A DNA stretch of 5,502 nt from DATHYU01 sp033722675 (GCA_033722675.1 JAWVYO010000138.1:1-5502); one strand, 5' to 3'; shown: positions 1-5,502, numbered from the stretch's first letter. The notes: generated by a model from the sequence alone, not told the origin. Numbers and translations: made by a program.

Positions 1-609
1 CAGGAGGTCGCGTCCCGCCCACACGAGGGTGCCGAAGAAGGTGAGGGTCGCCACCACCGCCACCGCGTCCACGAAGATCGGGGCAGCTCGGGCCTCCCCG
101 AGGAGGAAGAAGCCGCTGAACATGCGGAAGAGCCGTTCGGGGAGGATGAGGTCCTTCAGCCGGTGGATGCCCAGGTCGGTGAGGGTGGCCCCGTCGGGCA
201 GCGAGGTCGAGACGACGGCCGCCACGTCCGCCGACAGGAGCACCTGGCCGCCGTGGGCGGCGTCCATGATCCTGGCCGCCCTGTTGACCGCCGGTCCGAA
301 GTAGTCCCCGTCGCGCAGCTCCCCTTCACCGACGTGGACGCCCATCCGGACCCGCAGCGGCTCGGGCGTGGGCCATTCCTCGGAGACGAGGGCTCGCTGG
401 GCGGCGAGCGCGGTGTCGACGGCGTTCCGGGGCGTTTCGAAGGCGGCGAGGAGTCCGTCCCCCGTCGACTTCACGAGGACACCGCCGGCGTCTGCGATGG
501 CGTCCCGCAGGATGGCGTCGTGGCGGGCCAGCGCGGACGTCATCTTGTCGGGATGGTGCTCCCAGAGCCTGGTGCTCGACTCGAGATCCGTGAACAGGTA
601 GACCGGCAC
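1..609 (-). CDS. Class III adenylate/guanylate cyclase with C-terminal membrane segment (partial, 3' end outside window)
   Basis: Predicted to make a cyclic nucleotide, most likely cAMP, from the triphosphate. I translated the minus strand from GTG at 609 and obtained 203 open residues to the window edge. The catalytic domain fills about residues 1-165. Metal-binding Asp8 lies in LFTDLESSTRLWE and Asp51 in VKSTGDG. Lys47 and Asp102 (GDYFGP) sit where class III enzymes choose adenine. Asn109 and Arg113 in VNRAARI match the transition-state pair. The domain ends with the family-typical HRLKDLILPERLF (149-161). Residues about 177-198 (PIFVDAVAVVATLTFFGTLVW) are hydrophobic and may be a membrane helix. 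That would put the cyclase at the N terminus on the cytoplasmic side, rather than in the common soluble fusion to an ATPase/LuxR part. GTG609 is chosen because no ATG/GTG lies in frame just upstream and the family motif starts at once. A GGGAG sits only 2 nt before it, too close for a good ribosome site. The domain call is secure; nucleotide specificity is inferred. Confidence 0.9.
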   Translation of the reverse strand, partial: MPVYLFTDLESSTRLWEHHPDKMTSALARHDAILRDAIADAGGVLVKSTGDGLLAAFETPRNAVDTALAAQRALVSEEWPTPEPLRVRMGVHVGEGELRDGDYFGPAVNRAARIMDAAHGGQVLLSADVAAVVSTSLPDGATLTDLGIHRLKDLILPERLFRMFSGFFLLGEARAAPIFVDAVAVVATLTFFGTLVWAGRDLL

Positions 610-617
610 GACTCCCG

Positions 618-623
618 AGTGTA
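618..623 (-). promoter_or_regulatory. Putative -10 element (TACACT) of the cyclase gene
   Basis: On the minus strand TACACT fits the actinobacterial TANNNT -10 pattern. Eight bases separate it from the GTG start at 609, so transcription would begin at or very near the start codon and the mRNA would have no leader or a very short one. No good -35 is seen; a weak GACCCC lies 17 bases upstream. The call rests on pattern and position only. Confidence 0.4.
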
Positions 624-677
624 TGCAGCGGCGCCCCGACGGGGTCGCCGGCGGTGCCCCGCCATCGCTCGGCGAAG

Positions 678-828
678 GACCGGAACGGTCGCCGCTTCGG
701 GCGCACCCCCGGGTCCAGATCGCACCGTCGCCGTACCCCGCGGACGTCCACCGACGCGGCGCCCGGTACTCATGCGTCGAGCGCGACGGAACGAACGACC
801 TCGTCGGACCACGGTCGGTCGCGGACCG
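678..828. repeat. Cluster of GACCG/CGGTC half-sites forming small inverted repeats
   Basis: GACCG-gaa-CGGTC occupies 678-690 and CGGTC-gcg-GACCG occupies 816-828, each with 5-bp arms and a 3-base spacer. A further CGGTC at 812-816 shares its last base with the second repeat and forms GACCacGGTC at 807-816. Another GACCG is at 601-605, inside the cyclase start. The spacing suggests possible operator sites between two divergent promoters. In DNA this rich in G and C such 5-mers arise easily, so the functional reading is weak. Confidence 0.25.
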
Positions 829-993
829 GAGATGCTGGAAGCCGTCGCCGCCAGCGGGCCGTCGTCTTCCTCACCTGGGGGGGGATCTGGACGAGGCGAT
901 CTTCGCCGAACGTCCGCGGGCGACGCAGTACCTGGGCCCGACGAGTGGACCCCCGAGCGTGCTCCCCCCGGGCATCCGTGGAAGGCGGCGCGG

Positions 994-999
994 TAGAGT
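994..999 (+). promoter_or_regulatory. Putative -10 element (TAGAGT) of the oxidoreductase gene
   Basis: TAGAGT fits TANNNT and is followed after exactly five bases by GTG at 1005, which is in frame with the oxidoreductase. The same five-base spacing occurs before the glycosidase start at 2273. This suggests either a leaderless transcript beginning at GTG1005, or a leader of about 36 bases if translation begins at ATG1041. No convincing -35 hexamer is visible. Confidence 0.5.
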
Positions 1000-1004
1000 C
1001 CGCC

Positions 1005-1967
1005 GTGGTCGACCCAGCGACGATGATGGGGACGCTGAGCATGCAGATCGGTGTGAAGGTGGGCGCTCCGATCGACCCGGTGTCCTGGTCGAACACCCGG
1101 GCCATGGCCGTCGAAGCAGAGATGGCCGGCTTCGATTCGATCTGGGTGGAGGATCATCACATCGGGCCGAACGGCGGGCCCCACGACTCGTGGAGTGCCC
1201 TGGCGGGCCTGTCGGCCGTCACCTCTCGGGTACGCGTCGGTTCCGTCGTTTCATCGCTCAACTTTCACCCCTCCCCGGCGATCCTGGCGCATCGAGTGGC
1301 CACGATCCACGACATGTCGGGGGGCCGACTGATCGTCGGCGTCGGCTCGGGCGACCCGGGCGAGGCCGCCCGTCTCGGACTGCCGGGCGACGACGCCGTC
1401 GGTCGGTTCGTGGAGAAGTTCGAGGTGATGCGGAGGCTGCTGGGCGGGGAGCGCTTCGACTTCTGGGGCGAGCACGTCCGGCTCGAGGATGCGTTCCTCG
1501 TTCCGGCGCATCCGGTCGAGTGGGTCGAGGGCCTGCCCTCGGTCGGGTCCCCGAGTCCCGTGGCGGTGGACTGGATGGTCGGATCGACGAGCCCCCGCGT
1601 GCTCGATGCCACGCTCCCCCACGCGGCCGGGTGGACGTCGCATTGGTCCAGCGGCGATTTCCAGAACGACCCGGATCGATACCCGCCTTTGCGCGCCGCC
1701 GTCGACGAGCGTCTGCACGATCTCGGACGGGACCCGGCAAACGTGTGGCGCGCCACCGAGGTGTGGGTCCAGGGATCGTCGCCCCGGGGTCTCCCGATCC
1801 CCCTGCCGGACTCCACCGTGCCGGGCGGCGGGAGCGTCGACACGATGGCGGAGTTCCTCGAACGCTGCGCAGCCGGCGGGATCGACCATCTCATCGTGCT
1901 CCTCGACCCCCAGACGCCCAAGGCGGTCGAGGAGCTCGCCGAGGCACGGCGCCGCATCGAAGGGTGA
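1005..1967 (+). CDS. LLM-class (bacterial luciferase-like) flavin- or F420-dependent oxidoreductase
   Basis: A 320-residue cytoplasmic enzyme of the luciferase-like monooxygenase fold, a TIM barrel using FMN or coenzyme F420; the substrate is unknown. Family hallmarks in order: first strand MQIGVKVG (13-20), AGFDSIWVEDHH (41-52), the SRVRVGSVVSSLNFHPSPAILA segment (74-95), HDMSGGRLIVGVGSGDP (102-118), FEVMRRLLGGERFDFWGEHVRLEDAFLVP (139-167) and GSTSPRVLDATLPHAAGW (193-210), ending in a short helix. Length is normal for the family (about 280-340). The start is uncertain. GTG1005 sits five bases after a TAGAGT -10 and would be leaderless. ATG1041, preceded by GGGGA at 1028-1032 with an 8-base gap, gives 308 residues and begins right at the first barrel strand. 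ATG1023 and ATG1026 are also possible. In actinobacteria many relatives use F420, but no residue seen here decides the cofactor. It is transcribed divergently from the cyclase. Confidence 0.88.
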   Translation: MVDPATMMGTLSMQIGVKVGAPIDPVSWSNTRAMAVEAEMAGFDSIWVEDHHIGPNGGPHDSWSALAGLSAVTSRVRVGSVVSSLNFHPSPAILAHRVATIHDMSGGRLIVGVGSGDPGEAARLGLPGDDAVGRFVEKFEVMRRLLGGERFDFWGEHVRLEDAFLVPAHPVEWVEGLPSVGSPSPVAVDWMVGSTSPRVLDATLPHAAGWTSHWSSGDFQNDPDRYPPLRAAVDERLHDLGRDPANVWRATEVWVQGSSPRGLPIPLPDSTVPGGGSVDTMAEFLERCAAGGIDHLIVLLDPQTPKAVEELAEARRRIEG

Positions 1968-2030
1968 TCGCCGGGCGACACAGGACGGCGAACGAGGGAA
2001 CCGGGGATCCTCGGGCGGGGCGGAGGGGCG

Positions 2031-2144
2031 TCAGAGTTCCAGCCAGCGACCCCGGCCGTCACCGTTGCCGACGAAATCGCCCTCCGACCTCAGTTGCCAC
2101 ACGATGCCGTACCGATCGGCGAACCCCCGGCTGCCCTCGTTCCA
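2031..2144 (-). pseudogene. Possible C-terminal remnant of a minus-strand gene
   Basis: On the minus strand a 37-residue stretch from a Trp codon at 2144 to TGA at 2031-2033 reads like natural protein, with RGFADRYGIVWQL followed by GDFVGNGDGRGRWLEL. About 84% of its codons end in G or C (31 of 37 by hand count). Just upstream in the same frame the codons lose this bias and the translation becomes Arg/Pro-rich, with the nearest ATGs at 2267 and 2297 overlapping the glycosidase promoter and start. This fits the surviving tail of a gene whose front has been lost. The DRYGIVWQL part loosely resembles the end of VOC/glyoxalase-type domains, but that is a weak guess. It could also be a chance shadow. 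Confidence 0.25.
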
Positions 2145-2173
2145 GCGGCATGGCCGTGCTCGGCCGCGATGCC

Positions 2174-2187
2174 GCCGATCGATCGGC
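2174..2187. repeat. 14-bp perfect palindrome GCCGATCGATCGGC
   Basis: The sequence equals its own reverse complement over 14 bases and lies 74 bases upstream of the TATCAT element of the glycosidase gene. A shorter related palindrome, CCGATCGG, occurs at 2112-2119. The position suits an operator or activator site for the glycosidase, but no binding protein is encoded next to it and the motif could be incidental. Confidence 0.35.
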
Positions 2188-2261
2188 TCGCCCCCTCGCC
2201 GAGGCTCTGTCGGTTGGGTCGAGGCCGGTGCCTCTGGGGAGCAGGGTCTGCAGACCACTCG

Positions 2262-2267
2262 TATCAT
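2262..2267 (+). promoter_or_regulatory. Putative -10 element (TATCAT) of the glycosidase gene, leaderless style
   Basis: TATCAT is a good TANNNT -10 match and stands out in G/C-rich surroundings. Five bases (GCGGC) separate it from ATG2273, so transcription should start at or next to the ATG. No Shine-Dalgarno sequence lies just before the ATG, in keeping with a leaderless mRNA. No clear -35 is visible about 17 bases upstream. Confidence 0.55.
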
Positions 2268-2272
2268 GCGGC

Positions 2273-3664
2273 ATGCTCCCGATCGAATCCACGACACGTT
2301 CGCCGTTGCGCCCCGACGCGAGCGGTCATTACTTCGCTCGCGAGGACGGGAGCCCGTTCTTCTACCTCGCGGACACCGTCTGGATGCTCTTCTGCCGGCT
2401 CACCGAGGACGAAGCTCGCGAGCTCTTCGCCGACCGCGCCGCCAAGGGCTTCACCGTGATCCAGGCCGTCGTCTTCCGCGATCTCTTCGAGCCCAACACC
2501 CCGAACGTCCATGGACTCCGACCCTTCGCGTCCGACCAGGACATGCAGGCCGGACGTCTCGATCCCGGGTGGATCGAGTGGGTCGTCCACATCACCCGGA
2601 TCGCCTCCGAGTACGGGCTCGTGATGAGCATCCTCCCCACCTGGGGCGACAAGTGGAACGAGCACTCCAACTCGGCGGGACCGGTCATCTTCGACACGGC
2701 CACGGCGCGCGCGTATTGCCGTCGGCTCTCCGACGGGCTGGCGGCCTGCGACAACGTGATCTGGGTCCTCGGCGGCGACAGCCCCGTCCAGAGGCGCGAG
2801 CACACCGCGACCATCCGCGCCATGGCCCTCGGCATCCGCGAGGGGGGCAGCGGTCAGCGGCTGATGACGTTTCATCCTTCGGGGATGGGGTCGTCCGCGC
2901 TCTTCCACGGTGACGCCTGGCTCGATTTCAACTCGCTGCAGACGAGCCATTACAAGCCGAACATCCCTGGATATCTCCACGTCGAACGGCTCTTCGCGGA
3001 GCCTCCCCCGAAGCCCTGTCTCGACATGGAGCCCAACTACGAGCTGAGCCCGATGTTCGAGGTCGGACGCGGCGCTCCGGGACAGCCCTACGTTCCCGTG
3101 TTCACCCCCTACGACGTCCGCAAGAGCTTCTACCGCACGGTCCTCGCCGGGGCCGCAGGATTCACGTACGGGTGCGAGCCGATCCGACAGATCATCAGAA
3201 GCGGCGACCGGGTCCACGTCTGGGAGGGCATCGATCTGCCCGATTGGCGCGAGGCGCTCGACGCACCGGGATCGGCGCAGCTCTCGCTGCTCCCCCGCCT
3301 CCTGGCCGAGCGGTCGTACTTCACACGCGTGCCCGCCCAGGAGCTCCTCGTGCCACCGAGACAGGCCGGTGCGTGGCCCGATCGCATGTCGATCGGCGTT
3401 CCGGCCGCCGGTCAGGAGAACACCGATCCCGCCTCCTACGTCTCCGTCGCCCGGTGCAGCGCGGGCTCCTGGATCATGGCCTACGTCCCGGTCCGCCAGC
3501 TGGTGGAGATCTCGACGGCCGCACTGGCCGGGGACGACCTGCGGGTCACGATCTACGATCCCGAGTCGCTCGAGGAGCTGCACCGGTTCGTCACGCCGGG
3601 AGCGGAGAGCATCAAACTCGTCCCCGAACGCGATCTCGACACGCTCTTCGTGATCGACGCGTGA
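2273..3664 (+). CDS. Apiosidase-like glycoside hydrolase (DUF4038/GH140-type) with C-terminal putative collagen-binding-type domain
   Basis: A 463-residue protein of the apiosidase-like TIM-barrel family (DUF4038), whose studied GH140 member removes apiose from rhamnogalacturonan II. The N-terminal barrel spans about residues 14-345. It opens with GSPFFYLADTVWMLFCRLT (26-44) and DRAAKGFTVIQAVVF (54-68), which are typical of the family. NVIWVLGGD (161-169) supplies Asp169, the likely acid/base. DMEPNYE (251-257) supplies Glu253 and Glu257, one of which is the likely nucleophile. A C-terminal beta domain of about 95 residues (about 370-463), with MAYVPV (402-407) and TIYDPESLEEL (426-436), matches the small domain usually paired with DUF4038 and labelled putative collagen-binding. 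No signal peptide or membrane segment is seen, so it probably acts in the cytoplasm, unlike many secreted relatives. ATG2273 is the first in-frame start after the TATCAT element. The true sugar substrate is unknown. Confidence 0.88.
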   Translation: MLPIESTTRSPLRPDASGHYFAREDGSPFFYLADTVWMLFCRLTEDEARELFADRAAKGFTVIQAVVFRDLFEPNTPNVHGLRPFASDQDMQAGRLDPGWIEWVVHITRIASEYGLVMSILPTWGDKWNEHSNSAGPVIFDTATARAYCRRLSDGLAACDNVIWVLGGDSPVQRREHTATIRAMALGIREGGSGQRLMTFHPSGMGSSALFHGDAWLDFNSLQTSHYKPNIPGYLHVERLFAEPPPKPCLDMEPNYELSPMFEVGRGAPGQPYVPVFTPYDVRKSFYRTVLAGAAGFTYGCEPIRQIIRSGDRVHVWEGIDLPDWREALDAPGSAQLSLLPRLLAERSYFTRVPAQELLVPPRQAGAWPDRMSIGVPAAGQENTDPASYVSVARCSAGSWIMAYVPVRQLVEISTAALAGDDLRVTIYDPESLEELHRFVTPGAESIKLVPERDLDTLFVIDA

Positions 3665-3666
3665 TC

Positions 3667-3690
3667 GGCTGATTCTCTCGAGAGCCAGCC
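3667..3690. terminator. Hairpin in the convergent gap, possible bidirectional terminator
   Basis: GGCTG (3667-3671) pairs with CAGCC (3686-3690) around the 10-bp palindrome CTCTCGAGAG (3675-3684), giving a stem with a small internal loop. It begins two bases after the glycosidase stop and sits 18 bases before the end of the lipoprotein gene on the other strand. There is no U-rich tail on either strand, so it is only a candidate terminator. Confidence 0.4.
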
Positions 3691-3708
3691 GGCCGCAGCC
3701 GAGCGGGC

Positions 3709-4803
3709 CTAGAAGTCGGGAGGACAGGTCGTGAGGGTGTGCGCGTAGCCCGCCGCCTTGACGAATCCCGTACTGCTGCTGAGGCCGGGGCTGATGACGA
3801 TGCCCTGGAAGGTGTGGCCGGCGGGGTTGAAGAAGAGGGCGAAGAGCACGCCGGCCCCGACACCACCGGGGAAGGGCGTGGGGGCGGTCCCGCCGACGAC
3901 GTAGGCGACCGAGTGGCCCGCGAGTGCCTGCGCCTTGTCGACCCAGAAGCCGAACCCGGCCCCGGTGAATCCGCCGAGCACCTGCTTCCAGTTCGTCGGG
4001 GGATCCCGGAAGGCCTTGTGCGCCTCCCTCGGATCGAAGGCAGCCGCCAGCCCGATCACCTGGCAGTCCCGCGGTCGACCGGCGTCGAGCGTCGAGAAGT
4101 TCCATCCCGACCCGAAGTCCCCCTCGCCGGCGGCGATGCCCAGGGCGTCGAGCGACAACACCCACTGGATCGTCATGCTCTGGAAGGGTTGCGGCCCCCA
4201 CCACGGGGTGATGGCGCGGGTGGGCCGCAAGAGGGGGAGGAGTTCCTCGCGCAGCACCACGTCCACCTGGTCTCCGGCGATCATCCGTTCCCCGGCACGG
4301 CCGATGGCATCGAGGAACCCCATGAGACCGGACTCCATCTGGGCGAAGACCTCCGCCGCCTTCCGGTCGAGCGCCTCGTCGGCGGCCGGTCCGGTCCCGA
4401 CCGACGCGATGAGGTCACCGGCCTGTCGGTAGAGGTCCCGGCCGTAGGCGTCGGCATCGCCGGCAAAACTGTTCATCTGCGCCTCGACGTCGCGCGCCCC
4501 CGACTCGACCGACGTCCCGAGTTGCTGAAAGCTGGTGACGATGGCGTTGCCTGCCGAATCGAGGGCGGCGACGACGTCGGTCCCGCCCTGGACCACGGCG
4601 GTGGTCGTGTCGTTGACGAACCCCTCGAAGGTGCCGGCCGCGTTCGAGAAGACCGTGCCGGCCTGATTCAGGAAGTCGAGCGCACCGCGTGTCGTCGCCG
4701 CCTCCCGGGGTGGGAGGGTGCTCGTCGAGGGCGTCGACTCGCCCTCGGTGCACGCCGCGGCCACCAGCGTGACGGCGACCAGGGTCAGGACGATGCGTCG
4801 CAC
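3709..4803 (-). CDS. Putative lipoprotein of unknown function
   Basis: A 364-residue protein I do not recognise. It starts with VRRIVLTLVAVTLVAAAC: two Arg, a hydrophobic core and a cleavage-type AAAC with Cys18 as the probable lipid-modified residue, so it should be anchored on the outer face of the membrane. A Ser/Thr/Pro linker follows (about 21-35). Residues about 37-195 are almost free of Pro, rich in Ala/Gly/Asp/Gln and look helical. Residues about 200-364 are rich in Gly and aromatics (WWGPQP 201-206, GFGFWVDK 283-290, FALFFNPAGHTFQGIVISPG 321-340) and look like a beta-sheet or barrel domain. Cys247 and Cys360 could form a disulfide. GTG4803 is chosen because GAGGAGG lies 8 bases upstream and the signal peptide begins there. 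The earlier ATG4839 would overlap the upstream stop and add 12 polar residues. It is probably co-transcribed with the cadherin-like gene 29 bases upstream. Confidence 0.82.
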   Translation of the reverse strand: MRRIVLTLVAVTLVAAACTEGESTPSTSTLPPREAATTRGALDFLNQAGTVFSNAAGTFEGFVNDTTTAVVQGGTDVVAALDSAGNAIVTSFQQLGTSVESGARDVEAQMNSFAGDADAYGRDLYRQAGDLIASVGTGPAADEALDRKAAEVFAQMESGLMGFLDAIGRAGERMIAGDQVDVVLREELLPLLRPTRAITPWWGPQPFQSMTIQWVLSLDALGIAAGEGDFGSGWNFSTLDAGRPRDCQVIGLAAAFDPREAHKAFRDPPTNWKQVLGGFTGAGFGFWVDKAQALAGHSVAYVVGGTAPTPFPGGVGAGVLFALFFNPAGHTFQGIVISPGLSSSTGFVKAAGYAHTLTTCPPDF

Positions 4804-4811
4804 GGTGCGTG

Positions 4812-4818
4812 CCTCCTC
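4812..4818 (-). promoter_or_regulatory. Strong Shine-Dalgarno site (GAGGAGG) for the lipoprotein gene
   Basis: GAGGAGG on the minus strand is 8 bases from GTG4803. It decides the start in favour of GTG4803 over ATG4839, since the ATG lies upstream of this site. It is the best ribosome site in the window and contrasts with the plus-strand genes, which appear leaderless. Confidence 0.75.
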
Positions 4819-4832
4819 GCTGCGGGGTGCGC

Positions 4833-5502
4833 TCAACATTCCTCCCGGATCCTCACCTCGATCGTTCCCCCGACCGTCTCGACGTCGTTCGTCGCCGCCA
4901 CGACGAGGTACTGGGTGTGGTCGCCGTTCGCCGCACGCAGCGCGGCGAGCCGGGCGCTGTCGGCGAACACCTCACCGGAGACGGTGTCCACGGCGAACGC
5001 GTCGGCGGTCGCCCCGCCGACGAGCCCGTACACGACGGGACGGGTCGTGTCCGGGTCGAAGGCGAGCATGAACCCGATGCCCCGGACTCCCGTGGGCGTC
5101 GAGGCAGCGCACCACGCCCCGTCGAGGGCACCGGCGTTCGCGACGGCGAGCGAGGGACGCTCGTCGCCGTAGGCGGCGGGGGTCCCCGAGAACATGAGGG
5201 GGATGTCTCCATCGATCACCGTCACGGTCACGGTCGCCCGGAGCGACCCGTGCTCCTCGGAGAAGAGCTCGACGTCGAGGTTCCACACGTCGCCGACCAC
5301 GAGCGCGGAGTGATCCGCGATCCAGAGCCGTCCGTTGGGATCCATACCGAACACGCCGCTCTCGTTCCCGCCGGTGATCCGGTGGACTGCGTCGTCCCAG
5401 CCGCACCCGCCGGTCGCCCCGTAGGACCCGATGACGTCGTACTCGGCGTCGACGGGGACCTCGACCGACCCGCCCCGCAGCGTCGGCGCCACGACCGCGT
5501 CG
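4833..5502 (-). CDS. Secreted/surface protein with two cadherin-like repeats (C-terminal part, 5' end outside window)
   Basis: The frame is open from the right edge (reading D-A-V before GTG5492) to TGA at 4833-4835, giving about 223 visible residues. Numbering from GTG5492, repeat one runs about 15-94 with HRITGG (37-42), GVFGMDPNGRLWIAD (46-60) and RATVTVTVID (85-94). Repeat two runs about 150-216 with VYGLVGG (154-160), DAFAVDTVSGEVFAD (164-178) and TIEVRI (210-215). Both follow the cadherin-like pattern in which a 'F-x-(I/V/M)-D-(P)-x-(S/T/N)-G-x-(L/V)' turn is followed by a strand pair. This fold is usually extracellular and binds calcium or partner proteins. GTG5492 is unlikely to be the true start, because the frame continues upstream and no signal peptide is visible. 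The protein ends in Glu-Glu-Cys; Cys30, Cys128 and Cys219 are the only cysteines from GTG5492 on. The lipoprotein gene follows after 29 bases, which suggests a joint role at the cell surface. Confidence 0.75.
   Translation of the reverse strand, partial: DAVVAPTLRGGSVEVPVDAEYDVIGSYGATGGCGWDDAVHRITGGNESGVFGMDPNGRLWIADHSALVVGDVWNLDVELFSEEHGSLRATVTVTVIDGDIPLMFSGTPAAYGDERPSLAVANAGALDGAWCAASTPTGVRGIGFMLAFDPDTTRPVVYGLVGGATADAFAVDTVSGEVFADSARLAALRAANGDHTQYLVVAATNDVETVGGTIEVRIREEC

Larger units (their letters stand above)
610..1004. other. Divergent intergenic region between cyclase and oxidoreductase genes
   Basis: These 395 bases lie between the divergent starts at 609 and 1005. Open frames cross them on both strands, but their translations are Arg/Pro/Gly-rich with no recognisable motif and look like GC-driven shadows. 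The region holds a TACACT element facing left (618-623), a TAGAGT element facing right (994-999), a cluster of GACCG/CGGTC half-sites (678-828), a run of eight G (about 887-894) and a C6 run (about 964-969). No RNA gene was recognised. Confidence 0.6.
1968..2272. other. Spacer between oxidoreductase and glycosidase genes
   Basis: These 305 bases contain a small 4-bp hairpin directly after the oxidoreductase stop (TCGC-cgg-GCGA, 1968-1978, too short to call a terminator). They also hold a coding-like stretch on the minus strand (2031-2144), a 14-bp palindrome (2174-2187) and the TATCAT promoter element (2262-2267). The gap and the extra promoter argue against simple co-transcription of the two flanking plus-strand genes. 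Confidence 0.6.

Noticed and set aside
654..1004. Open extension of the oxidoreductase frame upstream of GTG1005
   Set aside because: The translation is Arg/Ser/Thr-rich without family similarity and lies upstream of the TAGAGT element; it would make the protein far longer than the family.
770..1105. Minus-strand open frame in the divergent intergenic region
   Set aside because: It overlaps the front of the oxidoreductase gene antisense, has no recognisable domain and would cover the TAGAGT promoter.
1968..1978. Hairpin TCGC-cgg-GCGA directly after the oxidoreductase stop as a terminator
   Set aside because: The stem is only 4 bp with no U tract, so it is common by chance in this base composition.
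623..2272. In-frame open extension upstream of the glycosidase ATG, which would make a 1013-residue protein
   Set aside because: The extension crosses the oxidoreductase gene in the wrong frame and reads as Arg/Pro/Gly-rich nonsense; the promoter element and family N terminus place the start at 2273.
2264..4204. A 646-codon open frame on the minus strand spanning most of the glycosidase gene and part of the lipoprotein gene
   Set aside because: It is antisense to a clearly recognised enzyme, its translation is Arg/Gly/Asp-rich without family motifs, and long shadow frames are expected in DNA this rich in G and C.
3739..5172. A 477-codon plus-strand frame opposite the lipoprotein and cadherin-like genes
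   Set aside because: The minus-strand products show a lipoprotein signal, a strong Shine-Dalgarno and repeat domains; the plus-strand reading has no motif and low-complexity composition.

Overview
The window is high-GC, densely coding DNA with G/C-rich third codon positions. It looks like an actinobacterial chromosome segment. The supporting signs are TANNNT -10 elements placed almost directly on start codons (leaderless style), GTG starts, a mycobacterial/actinobacterial-style class III cyclase, and an LLM-class flavin/F420 oxidoreductase. The exact taxon cannot be read from the sequence. I see no tRNA, rRNA, CRISPR array, insertion sequence or integrase.

Layout: (1) 1-609, minus strand: the N-terminal 203 residues of a class III adenylate/guanylate cyclase whose catalytic domain is complete and is followed by a membrane-like segment; the gene runs off the left edge. 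(2) 610-1004: a divergent intergenic region with a promoter-like element facing each way and several copies of a GACCG/CGGTC half-site. (3) 1005-1967, plus strand: an LLM-class (bacterial luciferase-like) oxidoreductase. (4) 1968-2272: a spacer holding a 14-bp perfect palindrome, a possible 3' remnant of a minus-strand gene, and a TATCAT promoter. (5) 2273-3664, plus strand: an apiosidase-like (DUF4038/GH140-type) glycoside hydrolase with a C-terminal beta-sandwich domain and no signal peptide. (6) 3665-3708: a short convergent gap with a hairpin. (7) 3709-4803, minus strand: an unrecognised lipoprotein. (8) 4833-5502, minus strand: the C-terminal part of a secreted or surface protein with two cadherin-like repeats, truncated by the right edge.

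The last two genes point the same way, are 29 nt apart and probably form an operon encoding cell-surface products. The oxidoreductase and glycosidase point the same way, but each has its own promoter-like element, so they look like separately transcribed neighbours. Nothing ties the cyclase to the others except the shared divergent promoter region with the oxidoreductase.

I do not see a clearly new multi-gene system here. The least understood part is the lipoprotein/cadherin-like pair, and the most interesting regulatory signal is the repeated leaderless promoter arrangement.
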